A stretch of DNA of 12,786 nucleotides. It comes from Stramenopiles sp. TOSAG23-6. Taxonomy: Eukaryota > Sar. The translations under genes were made by a program, and so were the position numbers. The notes beneath the pieces were generated by a model. That model had not been told where the DNA came from. It did no database searches and saw nothing but the letters and a program-made list of their open reading frames with translations. Positions 1 through 7,657 of the stretch are shown in pieces; within the stretch, counting starts at the first letter, position 1; every line of letters starts with the position of its first letter. The DNA is taken from the NCBI GenBank assembly GCA_900128565.1, contig LT636188.1:1-12786 (forward strand), written 5' to 3'.

Positions 1-53
1 TTTTGTACCTAACAATTTTTTTTAGATTTTTTTTGAAATATTTTTCCAAAATA
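1..53 (+). repeat. Introner-like element A (right part only)
   Basis: The window opens inside a copy of the repeat family. Visible are the end of the core (TTTTGTACCTAAC), a T-tract, TTTGAAAT and the right end CCAAAATA. The following sequence is open in the frame of the downstream exon. The left half and the 5' part of the host gene lie outside the window. The element matches copies at 12461-12542 and, on the other strand, 1687-1773 and 10902-10987. Confidence 0.75.
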
Positions 54-1460
54 CAGAGTATAATGCAAAATCAAAATATGCCATTACTGCCAGTAGAGGC
101 AGAATTCGTTATTCGTGCTCTTTTAGAGCAGTCTCGTAGTAATGCCAATATTGTACGTTTTCATCATGAATTTCAATTTTGTTTTCGTAGGAAATGTTGT
201 ACCTAAAAAATTTCGAATTTTTTTTTTATTATTTTTGTTTTTTTTTGAGTGTTTTGTGATATATTTTTATACTGATTTTCAATTTTTTTTTTTTTTTTTT
301 TAAACCTTTACTTGAATTTGTTTTGACCAATTTCAAATTTAATATATTTTTTCAAGTATATTGTGAAGATGCATTCCGCGACGTAGTATCAGCGGCAGAT
401 ATTTTATCGTCAATGACGAATGTAATAATGTATGTTTTCAAGATGAATTTCAAATTTATTTTTTAGTACGAAATTTCGTACCTAACGATTTTTTTTTTAA
501 ATTTTCCAAATTTATATTGTACGAAATACACAATTTTTTATTTATTTTTTTTTAAGTACGAAATTTGGTACCTAACGATTTTTTTTTAAAATCATTTGCA
601 CAATACATGTCTCCTACATGTAATGAAAGTGAAAACGATGTTTTTCGACCCCGTGAGAAAAATATTCGAAATTCGTTACATACAAAATTTGGTACAAAAT
701 TTGGTACAAAATTTGATACAAAACAAAAAAAAACAATTTCAAATGGAGCATTTTTTTCGACTCCGACGTCCGATAAGAATTTTTTTAAGACGGAATCTAC
801 AGGTCAATATTTTGTTTCTCCCGATATAAATTTGCTCAGTAGTGATAATATTCAACTTATTTTGAAAAAAAGCCAAAATATACAAAAAAAAATGGACATG
901 CAGAATGAAGTGTATGAAGAATTTAGTGAAAGAAATAACTACAAAAGTTTGTTACGAAGTTGTATTTTGATTGCAAAATGTACTATTCGTTGTAAGAAGA
1001 ATTTTGCAGATGGTAAGAGACCAATAATTCGGAATAATTTAAACCAAATATTTTACACAGAGAAAATATACGTTTTCATCATGAANTTNGAGTTTTTTTT
1101 TNCATACGAANTGTNGTACCTAATGTGTTTTTTTTTGTTTTTTTTTTGATTTTTTTTTGATATTTTTCATCATGAATTTCGATTTGGTTTTCATACGAAT
1201 TTTTGTACCTAGTGTTTTTTTTTGAAGTTTTATTCGAGACGTTTCGATCATTTATATTTTACGTAAATATCTATCTTTCGTACTAAATTTTGTACCTAAC
1301 GAAAAGTTTGACAAAAAAAAATATTGTTTCACCTTGCATTGTCAATAATACAATTTTACGTGTGTTTCACGAAATGATTGAAAAAAAAATAATTGATTTT
1401 GAATGTTCTCAATTACTACAGAGTTTCTGTCAGGTTCAAAAGAATAAAAAGAGATCCTGA
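54..1460 (+). CDS. Unrecognised protein, 3' part, five exons split by TA-flanked elements
   Basis: Proposed exons are 54-155, 359-432, 606-1070, 1233-1261 and 1324-1460, ending in TGA. Joining them at the flanking TA dinucleotides gives a continuous frame of about 268 codons. The N-terminus lies beyond the window. The first exons encode an acidic helical stretch (EAEFVIRALLEQSRSNANIV, then YCEDAFRDVVSAADILSSM). The third exon is Lys/Asn/Ser-rich with a KFGT tandem repeat. The end is a helical, cysteine-containing segment (VFHEMIEKKIIDFECSQLLQ) with a basic tail. I recognise no domain. Exon 4 is only 29 nt, and its frame fits both neighbours. Exact junctions are uncertain by a few bases because cuts at TA or at the adjacent GT are frame-equivalent in most copies. 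The exon 4 and 5 assignments are the least certain. Neighbour: convergent with the EF-hand gene 132 bp away. Confidence 0.6.
156..358 (+). repeat. Introner-like element B (long copy)
   Basis: The left boundary is GTA/CGTTTTCATCATGAATTTC and the right boundary is TTCAAGTA/TATTGTG. The core is degenerate (CGTAGGAAATGTTGTACCTAA), followed by long T-runs and an extra AT-rich stretch, making it about 203 nt. Removal between the TA copies joins GTA to TAT in frame. This copy also has GT one base inside the left end and AAG just before the right TA, so a canonical GT-AG intron would preserve the frame too, with one extra codon. Confidence 0.7.
433..605 (+). repeat. Introner-like element C (double core)
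   Basis: The left boundary is ATGTA/TGTTTTCAAGATGAATTTC and the right boundary is GCACAATA/CATGTC. Two cores lie in tandem (GTACGAAATTTCGTACC near 477 and GTACGAAATTTGGTACC near 556), each followed by TAACGA and a T-tract, as if one element had inserted into or duplicated within another. Removal between TA copies joins ATG TAC ATG in frame. No AG lies near the right end: the first downstream AG (after 632) would give an immediate stop. Confidence 0.75.
681..723 (+). repeat. 12-nt coding tandem repeat (KFGT motif)
   Basis: About 3.5 copies of TACAAAATTTGG lie in tandem inside exon 3 of the first gene, encoding repeated Lys-Phe-Gly-Thr. The unit resembles the reverse complement of the core of the interrupting elements (GGTACAAAATTTCGTAC). 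It may therefore derive from an element fragment taken into coding sequence, or the resemblance may be chance in AT-rich DNA. Confidence 0.7.
1071..1232 (+). repeat. Introner-like element D (tandem double unit, contains N calls)
   Basis: Unit one begins CGTTTTCATCATGAA at 1071 with a core near 1103-1122. A second unit with CATCATGAATTTCGATTTGG begins near 1157 and has its own core CATACGAATTTTTGTACC. The proposed end is TTTTA/TTCGAG. Removal between TA copies joins ATA TAT TCG in frame. Five N calls (1086, 1089, 1102, 1111, 1115) all lie in the first unit at positions that vary between copies. The right end is less typical than in other copies, so 1232 is a best guess. Confidence 0.6.
1262..1323 (+). 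repeat. Introner-like element E (short copy)
   Basis: This 62-nt copy has the left end TTTTA/CGTAAATATC, the core CGTACTAAATTTTGTACCTAACG and the right end AAAAAAATA/TTGTTTC. It lacks the usual CATCATGAATTTC segment and has A-rich rather than T-rich sequence after the core. Removal between TA copies gives TTT ATT GTT in frame with the last exon. A GT-AG alternative (GTAAAT to CGAAAAG, about 44 nt) also preserves the frame. Confidence 0.5.
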
Positions 1461-1517
1461 AACATCTAAAAACACGTTTAGTACGATGTTTATTTTGCTT
1501 AAAAATTAATAAATTTA

Positions 1518-1584
1518 TGTTTTCATAAGGAATTTAATTTTCTTCTTACTACAAAATTTTAAATTTCATACGTTACAAAAAGTA
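1518..1584 (+). repeat. Degenerate introner-like copy J outside coding sequence
   Basis: In the convergent 3' region, TTTA/TGTTTTCATAAGGAATTT matches the left end of the family well. It is followed by CTACAAAATTTTAAATTTCATACG, a scrambled core-like segment, and a TA at 1583-1584. It lies after the stop of the + strand gene and would sit in its 3' UTR, still in sense orientation to that gene. The right boundary is a guess. Confidence 0.4.
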
Positions 1585-1592
1585 TTTTCACT

Positions 1593-2984
1593 TTACCATG
1601 CTTCTTTTGGTTTCCTTCTATGTTTCTTTCTTTCAACCTTTTCCCCTTCGCGCTGTCCTTTTTTTAATCCTTTCCGCCAAGTCATATATTTTAGAAAAAT
1701 ATTTCAAAAAAAAATCGTTAGGTAAAACATTTCGTACGAAAAAACAATTCGAAATTGAAAAAAAAATAAAACATAAATTTTCTTCAAATACGTTGGATCA
1801 TATGGATCTTTTTTAATATCTATTTTATCAAGTGGGTCTTCTTTATCAATTGCCTCAAATTGTTTTACCAAATCTCGCATACTTAATCTACCTTCCGCCT
1901 TTTTCAATAATGCTTCTTGCCGAATTTCTTCAGCACTCTTTCCGCTTCGTTTTCCTAATTTTTTGTCTTCAGCAGCTTGCAATCTTGCATCTTTTGCCAT
2001 TTGGCGTATATTTCTTGCTTTCAGTTTTCGTCTTTGCATTCGCATGGCCATATTTCCTTCAGGCATTCTCTCCCCAGATTTGTTTTTTGCGTTTTCCATT
2101 TCTGATTCAATTTCTAATTGCCTTTTTTCGTCACGTCGCTTTTCTTCCTCAGCTGGTGTTAGTTTTAATCTCTTCATTCGTCTACCATTTCTATTTTTAC
2201 GGGCTTTTGAAGAATTAGCCTTCATTATTTCGTTATGAACACCATATTTCTTTTCATCTTCATCTTGTTCACCTTCGAGGAGACCAATAAAATGATTTCC
2301 TTTAACGCTCGCAATCAAATAGTTTATGTCTACATTTTTGTCTTTGAAAGCCTCCTTTCTTTTCTTTGCCATATTTAACCAAAATTTCCTTCCCAGAACT
2401 TTTTTACGTATTACTGTCTGTAATTGATTTGCGGGGAAGAGTAATGCAGGATGTGTTCTAGCAAATCCCATGAAATCCTTTTTACTAACTTCTGTGAGCA
2501 TGACTGGGTCACAGAAGACTTTTATGTCTTTCATAATTTGTTTGGCACGTGAATTATTTTTCCATCCCGATCCATATACTTCCTTTACAATAAGTTCCAT
2601 TTCATTTTTATCTATTTCCCCACTGTTATCGAGATCATATAAGTCAAATGCAAACGACAACATTGACGGTGTGTCACAGGTACAATAATTCCAAAGTGCA
2701 ACTGCTAACTCTCGAAAATCAAGTTCTCCAGAAGAATCGGCATCAAACATTGAGAAACATCGCTTGGCAAATGCTGTACGTCGCATTTCAAGATATCCAA
2801 AAAACTCTTTGATGGAGATTTCTCCACTAGCATCGTCGTCCATTTCCAAAAATGCAGTGTGCATTTTTTCCAAGTCATCGTCATCAATTTTGAGTGCTTC
2901 GAAAGTATGTTTATATACGGATAGATTTGGATGTTTTGACCAGAAATCAACTCCCGATATTTTGCTACTTCCACAGATCCCCAT
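1593..2984 (-). CDS. EF-hand calcium-binding protein with myristoylation-like N-terminus and basic tail
   Basis: Exon 1 is 2984-1774 and exon 2 is 1686-1593, giving 434 aa after removal of element F. The start MGICGSS fits an N-myristoylation signal, so membrane attachment is likely. Three complete 12-residue EF-hand loops are visible at residues 49-60 (D..D.SGEI...E), 81-92 (DADSSGELDFRE) and 117-128 (DLDNSGEIDKNE); a degenerate fourth may lie near 158-170. This arrangement resembles calcineurin-B-like and related calcium sensors. Residues 205-434 are highly charged and Lys/Arg/Glu-rich, probably helical, and unusual for that family. Exon 2 adds a very basic end (KVERKKHRRKPKEAW). Cutting at the next TA instead would give a shorter basic end. 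Without excision the protein would end in hydrophobic residues encoded by the element, which I consider false. Calcium binding is well supported; the target is unknown. Confidence 0.85.
1687..1773 (-). repeat. Introner-like element F in the EF-hand gene
   Basis: Read on the minus strand: AAATTTA/TGTTTTATTT at the left, core CGTACGAAATGTTTTACCTAACG, T9, TTTGAAATA, and CTAAAATA/TATGAC at the right; 87 nt. It is in the sense orientation of its host gene. Removal at TA continues the charged C-terminal frame. The nearest downstream AG (GCGGAAAG) would instead give a stop two codons after the junction. Confidence 0.75.
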
Positions 2985-3724
2985 CTGCTTTTATTTTATT
3001 TCCTCCCTTCACCAAAATAATACTTTCAACCCAAAGCCACACATTTACACAATCTTCTAGGTAACAAACAGAACAACAAAGTCTTCGACTAAGTACTGGT
3101 AACTACTCCTAGCTACTACAGTAGTACCGTGTTTTGCGTTACACCTGTATGTTCAAAATATACCCTGCAACGCCAGCGCAAATCTATCTCCCGTATAACG
3201 ATTGCTACAGTAGGACGGGTATCGCTTCAAGCTAGCACACGAAGTACTGTATTGTGCTATATTTACTATCACAGGTATACCCTACTGCGCTACTATAGCT
3301 AGTAGTAAATCTCAGGAAAGCTGGTTTAACAGTTACGCGCGTATATCGGTATATCGGTTGTAATTAGTGATACCGCTATATTGACTGCAGTACATGCAAA
3401 AAAACAAAAAACTAAACTTATTCGATAGAATCGTCACACTCAATACACACATAGAGTCATAGACTGCTAATAATCGGTCAAACCAATGAAATGAATGTAT
3501 GAACGGTTTTTGAGCCATACTAACTATTACGTACTAGAAGGTGTGCTAAACCTGTTGGAAAATGCTGGACTTGAAACGATTTGTTATATTTTCCCGAGCG
3601 AAGATATTTTTTTTAGTAGTATCCTAATATCACAAAACTGCCGCAATAACATTCATAACTTAAGCTGTATTCATATTTCTATCTAAACTCAGTTTATCAA
3701 TTTTATAAGTGAGTATTGTAGGTG
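2985..3724. other. Divergent intergenic region, less AT-rich, with short palindromes
   Basis: This region separates the EF-hand gene (-) from the helical protein gene (+) and should contain both promoters. The part 3060-3480 is visibly richer in G and C than the flanks and holds repeated CTAC/GTAG words in imperfect hairpins, such as CTACTACAGTAGTAC near 3113, CTACAGTAGGAC near 3209 and CTACTATAGCTAGTAG near 3291. An open frame at 3495-3686 (63 codons) has no recognisable features and is not called as a gene. I see no tRNA. Confidence 0.5.
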
Positions 3725-4954
3725 ATGGCAAAAAAACGGGAAACGTTGGAGAAACCAAGCTTTCAGGAATTCCAAAAGTCAAATATAAAGGAAAAGACAA
3801 GTTGTTTCAATACACGTACAGCAATGGTTGCCCTAGAGGGAATGGAGATTATTCTTGGTATGCATACAGACAACGAGCTTGTGGTCTTGTGTGAAGAATT
3901 AGGCATCATAATGAAACCGTCAGTGAAGAAAAACAAACGAATTGAACACATATTGTCAATAGAACTCCAAGGTCTTGATGACTTTCGGAGGATTTTGGCA
4001 CATATTTGGGATGGTATAATTTTTGAATATTTGAAGAGTACGCTAAAACGTGGTAAAAGATTGAGGAATATTTTAGATCCTCATCGCTATTTATTAAGTA
4101 AATGGATGAGCGACTCAAGACACACCATTAGAAGCTTTGGTCGGTCAAATATTCCTATTACCACTAACCGTTCAGATATTCAAAAATGGAAGAAAATGGA
4201 TAAAATAATTTACGATTTTTTAACAAAGCTTCGGTGCAAAGAGAAATCAATGCGAACACTAGAAAAAAAAATGAACGAACAACGGAATGATTATCGAAAG
4301 TCACTTTTATTTTTTAAGGAGGTTGGCGAAATTCGTGTTTTAGAACACAATTTTCGCAACTACTTAATGACAGCACTTCTCCGAGGTCGCGAGACATGTT
4401 TAGAATTATCAGATAATCTAAAATCAACGCAAGACAAATATCACAGGGAACTTGGATCCCATTTGAATTGTACAAGTTCGCTTTTCCGAGGAGAAGAATT
4501 AAATCGAGTCTCACAGCAAATATTTTTTGAAATAAGTTTTGCAGCCGAAACTTGTGAATATTCTCAAAACCAACAACAACAACAACTAGCAATGGATGCA
4601 TTCATAGGGCAAATATCCATTGGTAGGAAAGCGGAAGACGTAGAATCTCAACTAAAAACAAATGAGCAATTTACCATGTTCGCAGAAGACGTTGGCCAAA
4701 AATTAAAGCGTATACGGAACTTTCGAATACAAAAATGGAGTGAAGTTGACAAATTTATTGGTGCAGAATCTTTCATGTCTCAATTAGAACTATCTGTTTT
4801 AATTCAATCACGTAAAGAGAAAATGTCTTCATTTAAGCATCGTAAAAACCTGATGAGGGAAAAGCTCGAACGTGCACGAATGGAACTTGAAGAATATCAT
4901 CAGCTATACGGGAAGAAAAGGCATGCTACCCGAAAAGTAAAATCTCGGCGTTAA
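3725..4954 (+). CDS. Unrecognised charged, helix-rich protein
   Basis: Single-exon gene of 409 aa starting at ATG 3725 (MAKKRETLEK) and ending in TAA. An in-frame GTG directly before it is ignored because a eukaryotic ATG is adjacent. The sequence is rich in Lys, Arg, Glu and Leu with long stretches of likely helix or coiled coil: residues about 150-250 (for example RTLEKKMNEQRNDYRKS) and 360-400 (KNLMREKLERARMELEEYHQ). N282 is followed by five Gln encoded by CAA repeats. The C-terminus is basic (KKRHATRKVKSRR). I see no signal peptide, no membrane segment and no catalytic motif. It carries none of the interrupting elements. It could be a cytoskeletal or flagellar structural protein, but that is only a guess from composition. 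Convergent with the EGF-like gene 374 bp downstream. Confidence 0.8.
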   Translation: MAKKRETLEKPSFQEFQKSNIKEKTSCFNTRTAMVALEGMEIILGMHTDNELVVLCEELGIIMKPSVKKNKRIEHILSIELQGLDDFRRILAHIWDGIIFEYLKSTLKRGKRLRNILDPHRYLLSKWMSDSRHTIRSFGRSNIPITTNRSDIQKWKKMDKIIYDFLTKLRCKEKSMRTLEKKMNEQRNDYRKSLLFFKEVGEIRVLEHNFRNYLMTALLRGRETCLELSDNLKSTQDKYHRELGSHLNCTSSLFRGEELNRVSQQIFFEISFAAETCEYSQNQQQQQLAMDAFIGQISIGRKAEDVESQLKTNEQFTMFAEDVGQKLKRIRNFRIQKWSEVDKFIGAESFMSQLELSVLIQSRKEKMSSFKHRKNLMREKLERARMELEEYHQLYGKKRHATRKVKSRR

Positions 4955-5328
4955 AAAGTCTTGACAAAACTTAATACCGATGACGCTTTGGAGAGGAAGG
5001 ACCAAACGAAACTACCCCAGTAAAAATACTAAAAACCAGAAAAAAAAATCAATGGTATAAATTAAACATGCAATGTATTCAATTTATGCTGAATCCAATT
5101 GCCAGTTGCGTGCCTCAATCAAGTCGAATTAATGTAAAGTCGTAATAAAAAAGATTTGTTTTCTTCCTTCTAAGTAAAATAAAAACAGAAACGATGAAAA
5201 TTTGTTTTATTATACACATATTATACAGAAAAAGAAAGTCAAGTGTTGTTAAACAGTTAATGCCTTAACAACATTTGATGCCTTGCTATGCCAAAATATT
5301 ACTTCAGAAAAACTACACACAATGGTTA
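4955..5328. other. Convergent 3' intergenic region
   Basis: AT-rich spacer between the stops of the + strand helical protein gene and the - strand EGF-like gene. It should contain both 3' UTRs. I see no open frame of note, no copy of the interrupting repeat and no RNA gene. Confidence 0.6.
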
Positions 5329-7287
5329 TTAGAAGTATACTGTCTGAGTGGAGCAACTTTCACCCGTATGACCATCAAAGCAACTGCATACACCAGTCGA
5401 CCCATCACAGAGACCACGGTTGGAGCACTCAGCATTTTCCTCGTATACCTCATTTGCCCCGAGAGGGACTTCAGATACGAAACAATTGTTGACGAATGTG
5501 CTTTCTTTCGTTACTGCATTTGCTGCTCCCGCTTTCCAACTAAGTTGTTGTACTTGCTTTACTGCAGGATAATCACATTCTCCCTTCTCGGGTAGTAATG
5601 TAGCTGTGCTTGCGCCGTCTGCATGACAAATTATTCTGGAATAACCAAAACCACAATTAAAACTTGTGTCTACGCAAGCCGCGAATTTATCCGCTGAAAC
5701 ATAATCGGTGAGCGTTTTGCATTCAGATGCATCACTTGCGTGGTTAGTAAAGAGGTTCAGCTCTTCAAAGGTAATAATGCATTTCAATTGGTGGCAATCA
5801 TTTTTTTGATCAATGCCAGTAATTGTTACAGCAGCGGAGTCAATTGTTGCTTCACAAGTTCCACTCGCTGGAAGACTTGCTTGTGTTTTGCCATCAGGAT
5901 ATACTCCATTTGAAGTCGATGTGTAAATTGGAAACTCTGCATATGGGTCAACATTTAAAAATTTTGGTTGAGCACCAGCACAAGCATGTGCTGTATCATA
6001 GACACACTCAAGCATATTCTGCTTCCCTGATGTAGCGGCATCACCAAAGGTAATGTCGAACACATTACCCCATACATCACCGTCAACTGAACCTGCTGAT
6101 GGAACATAGTTTGTGACATTCACTGATGGAATAGCATAATTTGGTAAGTCTTGGAGAGCATCCCGAATACGATCGGCAGTGTACCTCATCATGTTACCAC
6201 GACCTGTTGAGGTCACACTTCCTCCGTCTGCATGGGAAAAACCCAAAAAATTCTGATCAGTAACAACGTTGGTTGGGGTCGAAGATTCATATGTTAGAGT
6301 CTTTGTGTTTTCCCATTGTTGGTCCGGACTTGTGTGGGCGTAAGTCATTCTACCAGCATTGGAAGTGTCAATAAGAATTGGTCGTGTGAAATATTCTCCA
6401 CCAAACATATCCGTGAATTTCAGTGAAACATAACCATAAAAGTTACCACGAGATAATGTAGGAGTAGACCAACTAGCACTGGCAGCAACGCAATCACGTT
6501 CATTAAGGGAAGTGTTGTCATCACACCCACCTAGCCCCAAACATTTTAAACCTGAAGTGGTACCGTCCATTCGTTTTGCAAGGAATTTGTTTGCTTCCCC
6601 AACTTTACGACTAACACCGTCGCCAAGTGCGCCATTATCAGTCAGCTCTAAGTCATTAGAGTCAGCATCACCCATACATCCAGAATCATCAGAACGTGCT
6701 GTTTCTACATAGAGTCGCTGAACCATATTGTGCGCAGCGCCAGAAATATTGTTCCCCGAGGAACAATCTGTAACTGGGTCATCCCCTTTAGGGCAGACCC
6801 GAGACGAGCAGTCACTACCTTCCCAACCACGAAAACAATCACATACACGAGTATTATTAGCATCCCAAGTTTGACTGACAAAACTAGCTTGACCACTACT
6901 CGTGTAACTAGAATTGACTTTGCTGTTAGGAACACAGCGTCCATGTCCACTACAAAGATTTGGGCATTGTTGGCGACGACATCCTACTCCTTCATATCCT
7001 GGGAAGCATGAACACTCTCCAGTACTAGTGTCACATTGACCCTTTGAAGAACATTCGGCATATGGACGCACCCCCCCCATACCAGCAAAAGGTGTCGAAC
7101 CACTACCCTGAGTAGTCCAAGAAACTCCATAAGGACACTTTCGAAGTGAGCAATCAGGACCTGACCAACGTGGCTGGCACTTGCAAGCATCTGCAGAACC
7201 ACACGTACCATGGCCATTACACCTATTAGGGCATGCGGCCATTGCCGTACCAATAGTAATTGCTGAAAATATAGTAAAAAAGCGCAT
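5329..7287 (-). CDS. Secreted EGF-like protein, mastigoneme (Sig1/Ocm1)-like, paralogue 1
   Basis: Single-exon gene of 652 aa. Residues 1-18 form a signal peptide (MRFFTIFSAITIGTAMAA). Three EGF-like units follow at about 19-46 (CPNRCNGHGTCG), 79-103 (CSSKGQCDTSTGECSCF) and 108-160 (CPNLCSGHGRC...CDCFRGWEGSDC), then CPKGDDPVTDC. The middle has FTDMFGGEYFTRPILID, YTADRIRDALQDLPN and DITFGDAATSGKQNMLEC, blocks shared with the neighbouring paralogue. A final EGF-like unit (CSNRGLCDGSTGVCSCF) precedes the C-terminal TQTVYF. This order of N-terminal EGF units, a middle domain with an ALQDLPN-type helix and ITF...SGKQNxLxC block, and a terminal EGF unit is, from memory, typical of stramenopile Sig1/Ocm mastigoneme proteins. 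Secretion is well supported; the flagellar-hair role is inferred. Other algal EGF-repeat adhesion proteins remain possible. It has no interrupting element. Confidence 0.8.
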   Translation of the reverse strand: MRFFTIFSAITIGTAMAACPNRCNGHGTCGSADACKCQPRWSGPDCSLRKCPYGVSWTTQGSGSTPFAGMGGVRPYAECSSKGQCDTSTGECSCFPGYEGVGCRRQQCPNLCSGHGRCVPNSKVNSSYTSSGQASFVSQTWDANNTRVCDCFRGWEGSDCSSRVCPKGDDPVTDCSSGNNISGAAHNMVQRLYVETARSDDSGCMGDADSNDLELTDNGALGDGVSRKVGEANKFLAKRMDGTTSGLKCLGLGGCDDNTSLNERDCVAASASWSTPTLSRGNFYGYVSLKFTDMFGGEYFTRPILIDTSNAGRMTYAHTSPDQQWENTKTLTYESSTPTNVVTDQNFLGFSHADGGSVTSTGRGNMMRYTADRIRDALQDLPNYAIPSVNVTNYVPSAGSVDGDVWGNVFDITFGDAATSGKQNMLECVYDTAHACAGAQPKFLNVDPYAEFPIYTSTSNGVYPDGKTQASLPASGTCEATIDSAAVTITGIDQKNDCHQLKCIITFEELNLFTNHASDASECKTLTDYVSADKFAACVDTSFNCGFGYSRIICHADGASTATLLPEKGECDYPAVKQVQQLSWKAGAANAVTKESTFVNNCFVSEVPLGANEVYEENAECSNRGLCDGSTGVCSCFDGHTGESCSTQTVYF

Positions 7288-7418
7288 TCTTAAATTTCTC
7301 AGAAACGTAATGGAAGTTTACTTTTTGTTACAAATGATTTGTATTATGTAATTTTGCTTCAAAGAGACGTTGGAACGTTGTTGCAACGGCAATTTATTTT
7401 GATGTCCTACCTTTTTTT

Positions 7419-7431
7419 ACTCGGTCTTTTG
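7419..7431 (-). promoter_or_regulatory. CAAAAGACCGAGT motif, copy for the minus-strand gene
   Basis: On the minus strand this reads CAAAAGACCGAGT, about 130 bp upstream of ATG 7287. It is an exact reverse complement of 7531-7543. A binding-site role is inferred from the symmetry. Confidence 0.5.
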
Positions 7432-7530
7432 AGTCACCCACTTTGGTACTATTTTTTGTAGTAAAAAAAAACCTTTTTTTTTGAGATACAATGACATAAT
7501 TACGTAAACGTTAGCGAACAAAAAGAAACC

Positions 7531-7543
7531 CAAAAGACCGAGT
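7531..7543 (+). promoter_or_regulatory. CAAAAGACCGAGT motif, copy for the plus-strand gene
   Basis: Reads CAAAAGACCGAGT on the plus strand, about 115 bp upstream of ATG 7658. It has the same sequence, and a similar distance and orientation relative to its gene, as the copy at 7419-7431. Confidence 0.5.
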
Positions 7544-7657
7544 TAAATTTTTCTCCAACGGAAATGAAAAACAAAGTTACCGTTTACATTGGGACAATTC
7601 AATATCTATTCATCTTCAACTTTTAAAGATCTTCATTGCAACGAAACTCGTAATAAA

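Larger units (their letters stand above)
7288..7657. promoter_or_regulatory. Bidirectional promoter region of the paired EGF-like genes
   Basis: These 370 bp separate the start codons of the two divergent paralogues. The region contains a perfect 13-bp inverted pair (7419-7431 and 7531-7543), a second inverted pair CGTTGGA (7368-7374) and TCCAACG (7554-7560), and a central A9-CC-T9 tract (7463-7482). Read in its own direction, each gene therefore has CAAAAGACCGAGT followed by TCCAACG upstream. This suggests shared regulation. Confidence 0.6.

Noticed and set aside
156-1323. CRISPR-like array of repeats and spacers in the first gene
   Set aside because: Copies vary in length, the intervals between them are coding and of unequal size, and the context is eukaryotic.
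1704-1773. Hydrophobic C-terminal tail (FSYEMFYLTIFF) on the EF-hand protein, and similar SYEILYL tails in the two membrane protein genes
   Set aside because: The same peptide recurs at the ends of unrelated frames because it is the translated repeat element, not real protein.
3150-3200. Possible tRNA or small RNA gene
   Set aside because: No cloverleaf pairing or acceptable B-box could be drawn.
3495-3686. 63-codon open frame upstream of the helical protein gene
   Set aside because: No recognisable features, composition not clearly coding, and no plausible junction to the next gene.
7589-7657. Upstream extension of paralogue 2 from a TTG
   Set aside because: TTG is not expected as a eukaryotic start, and the signal peptide begins directly at ATG 7658/7661.
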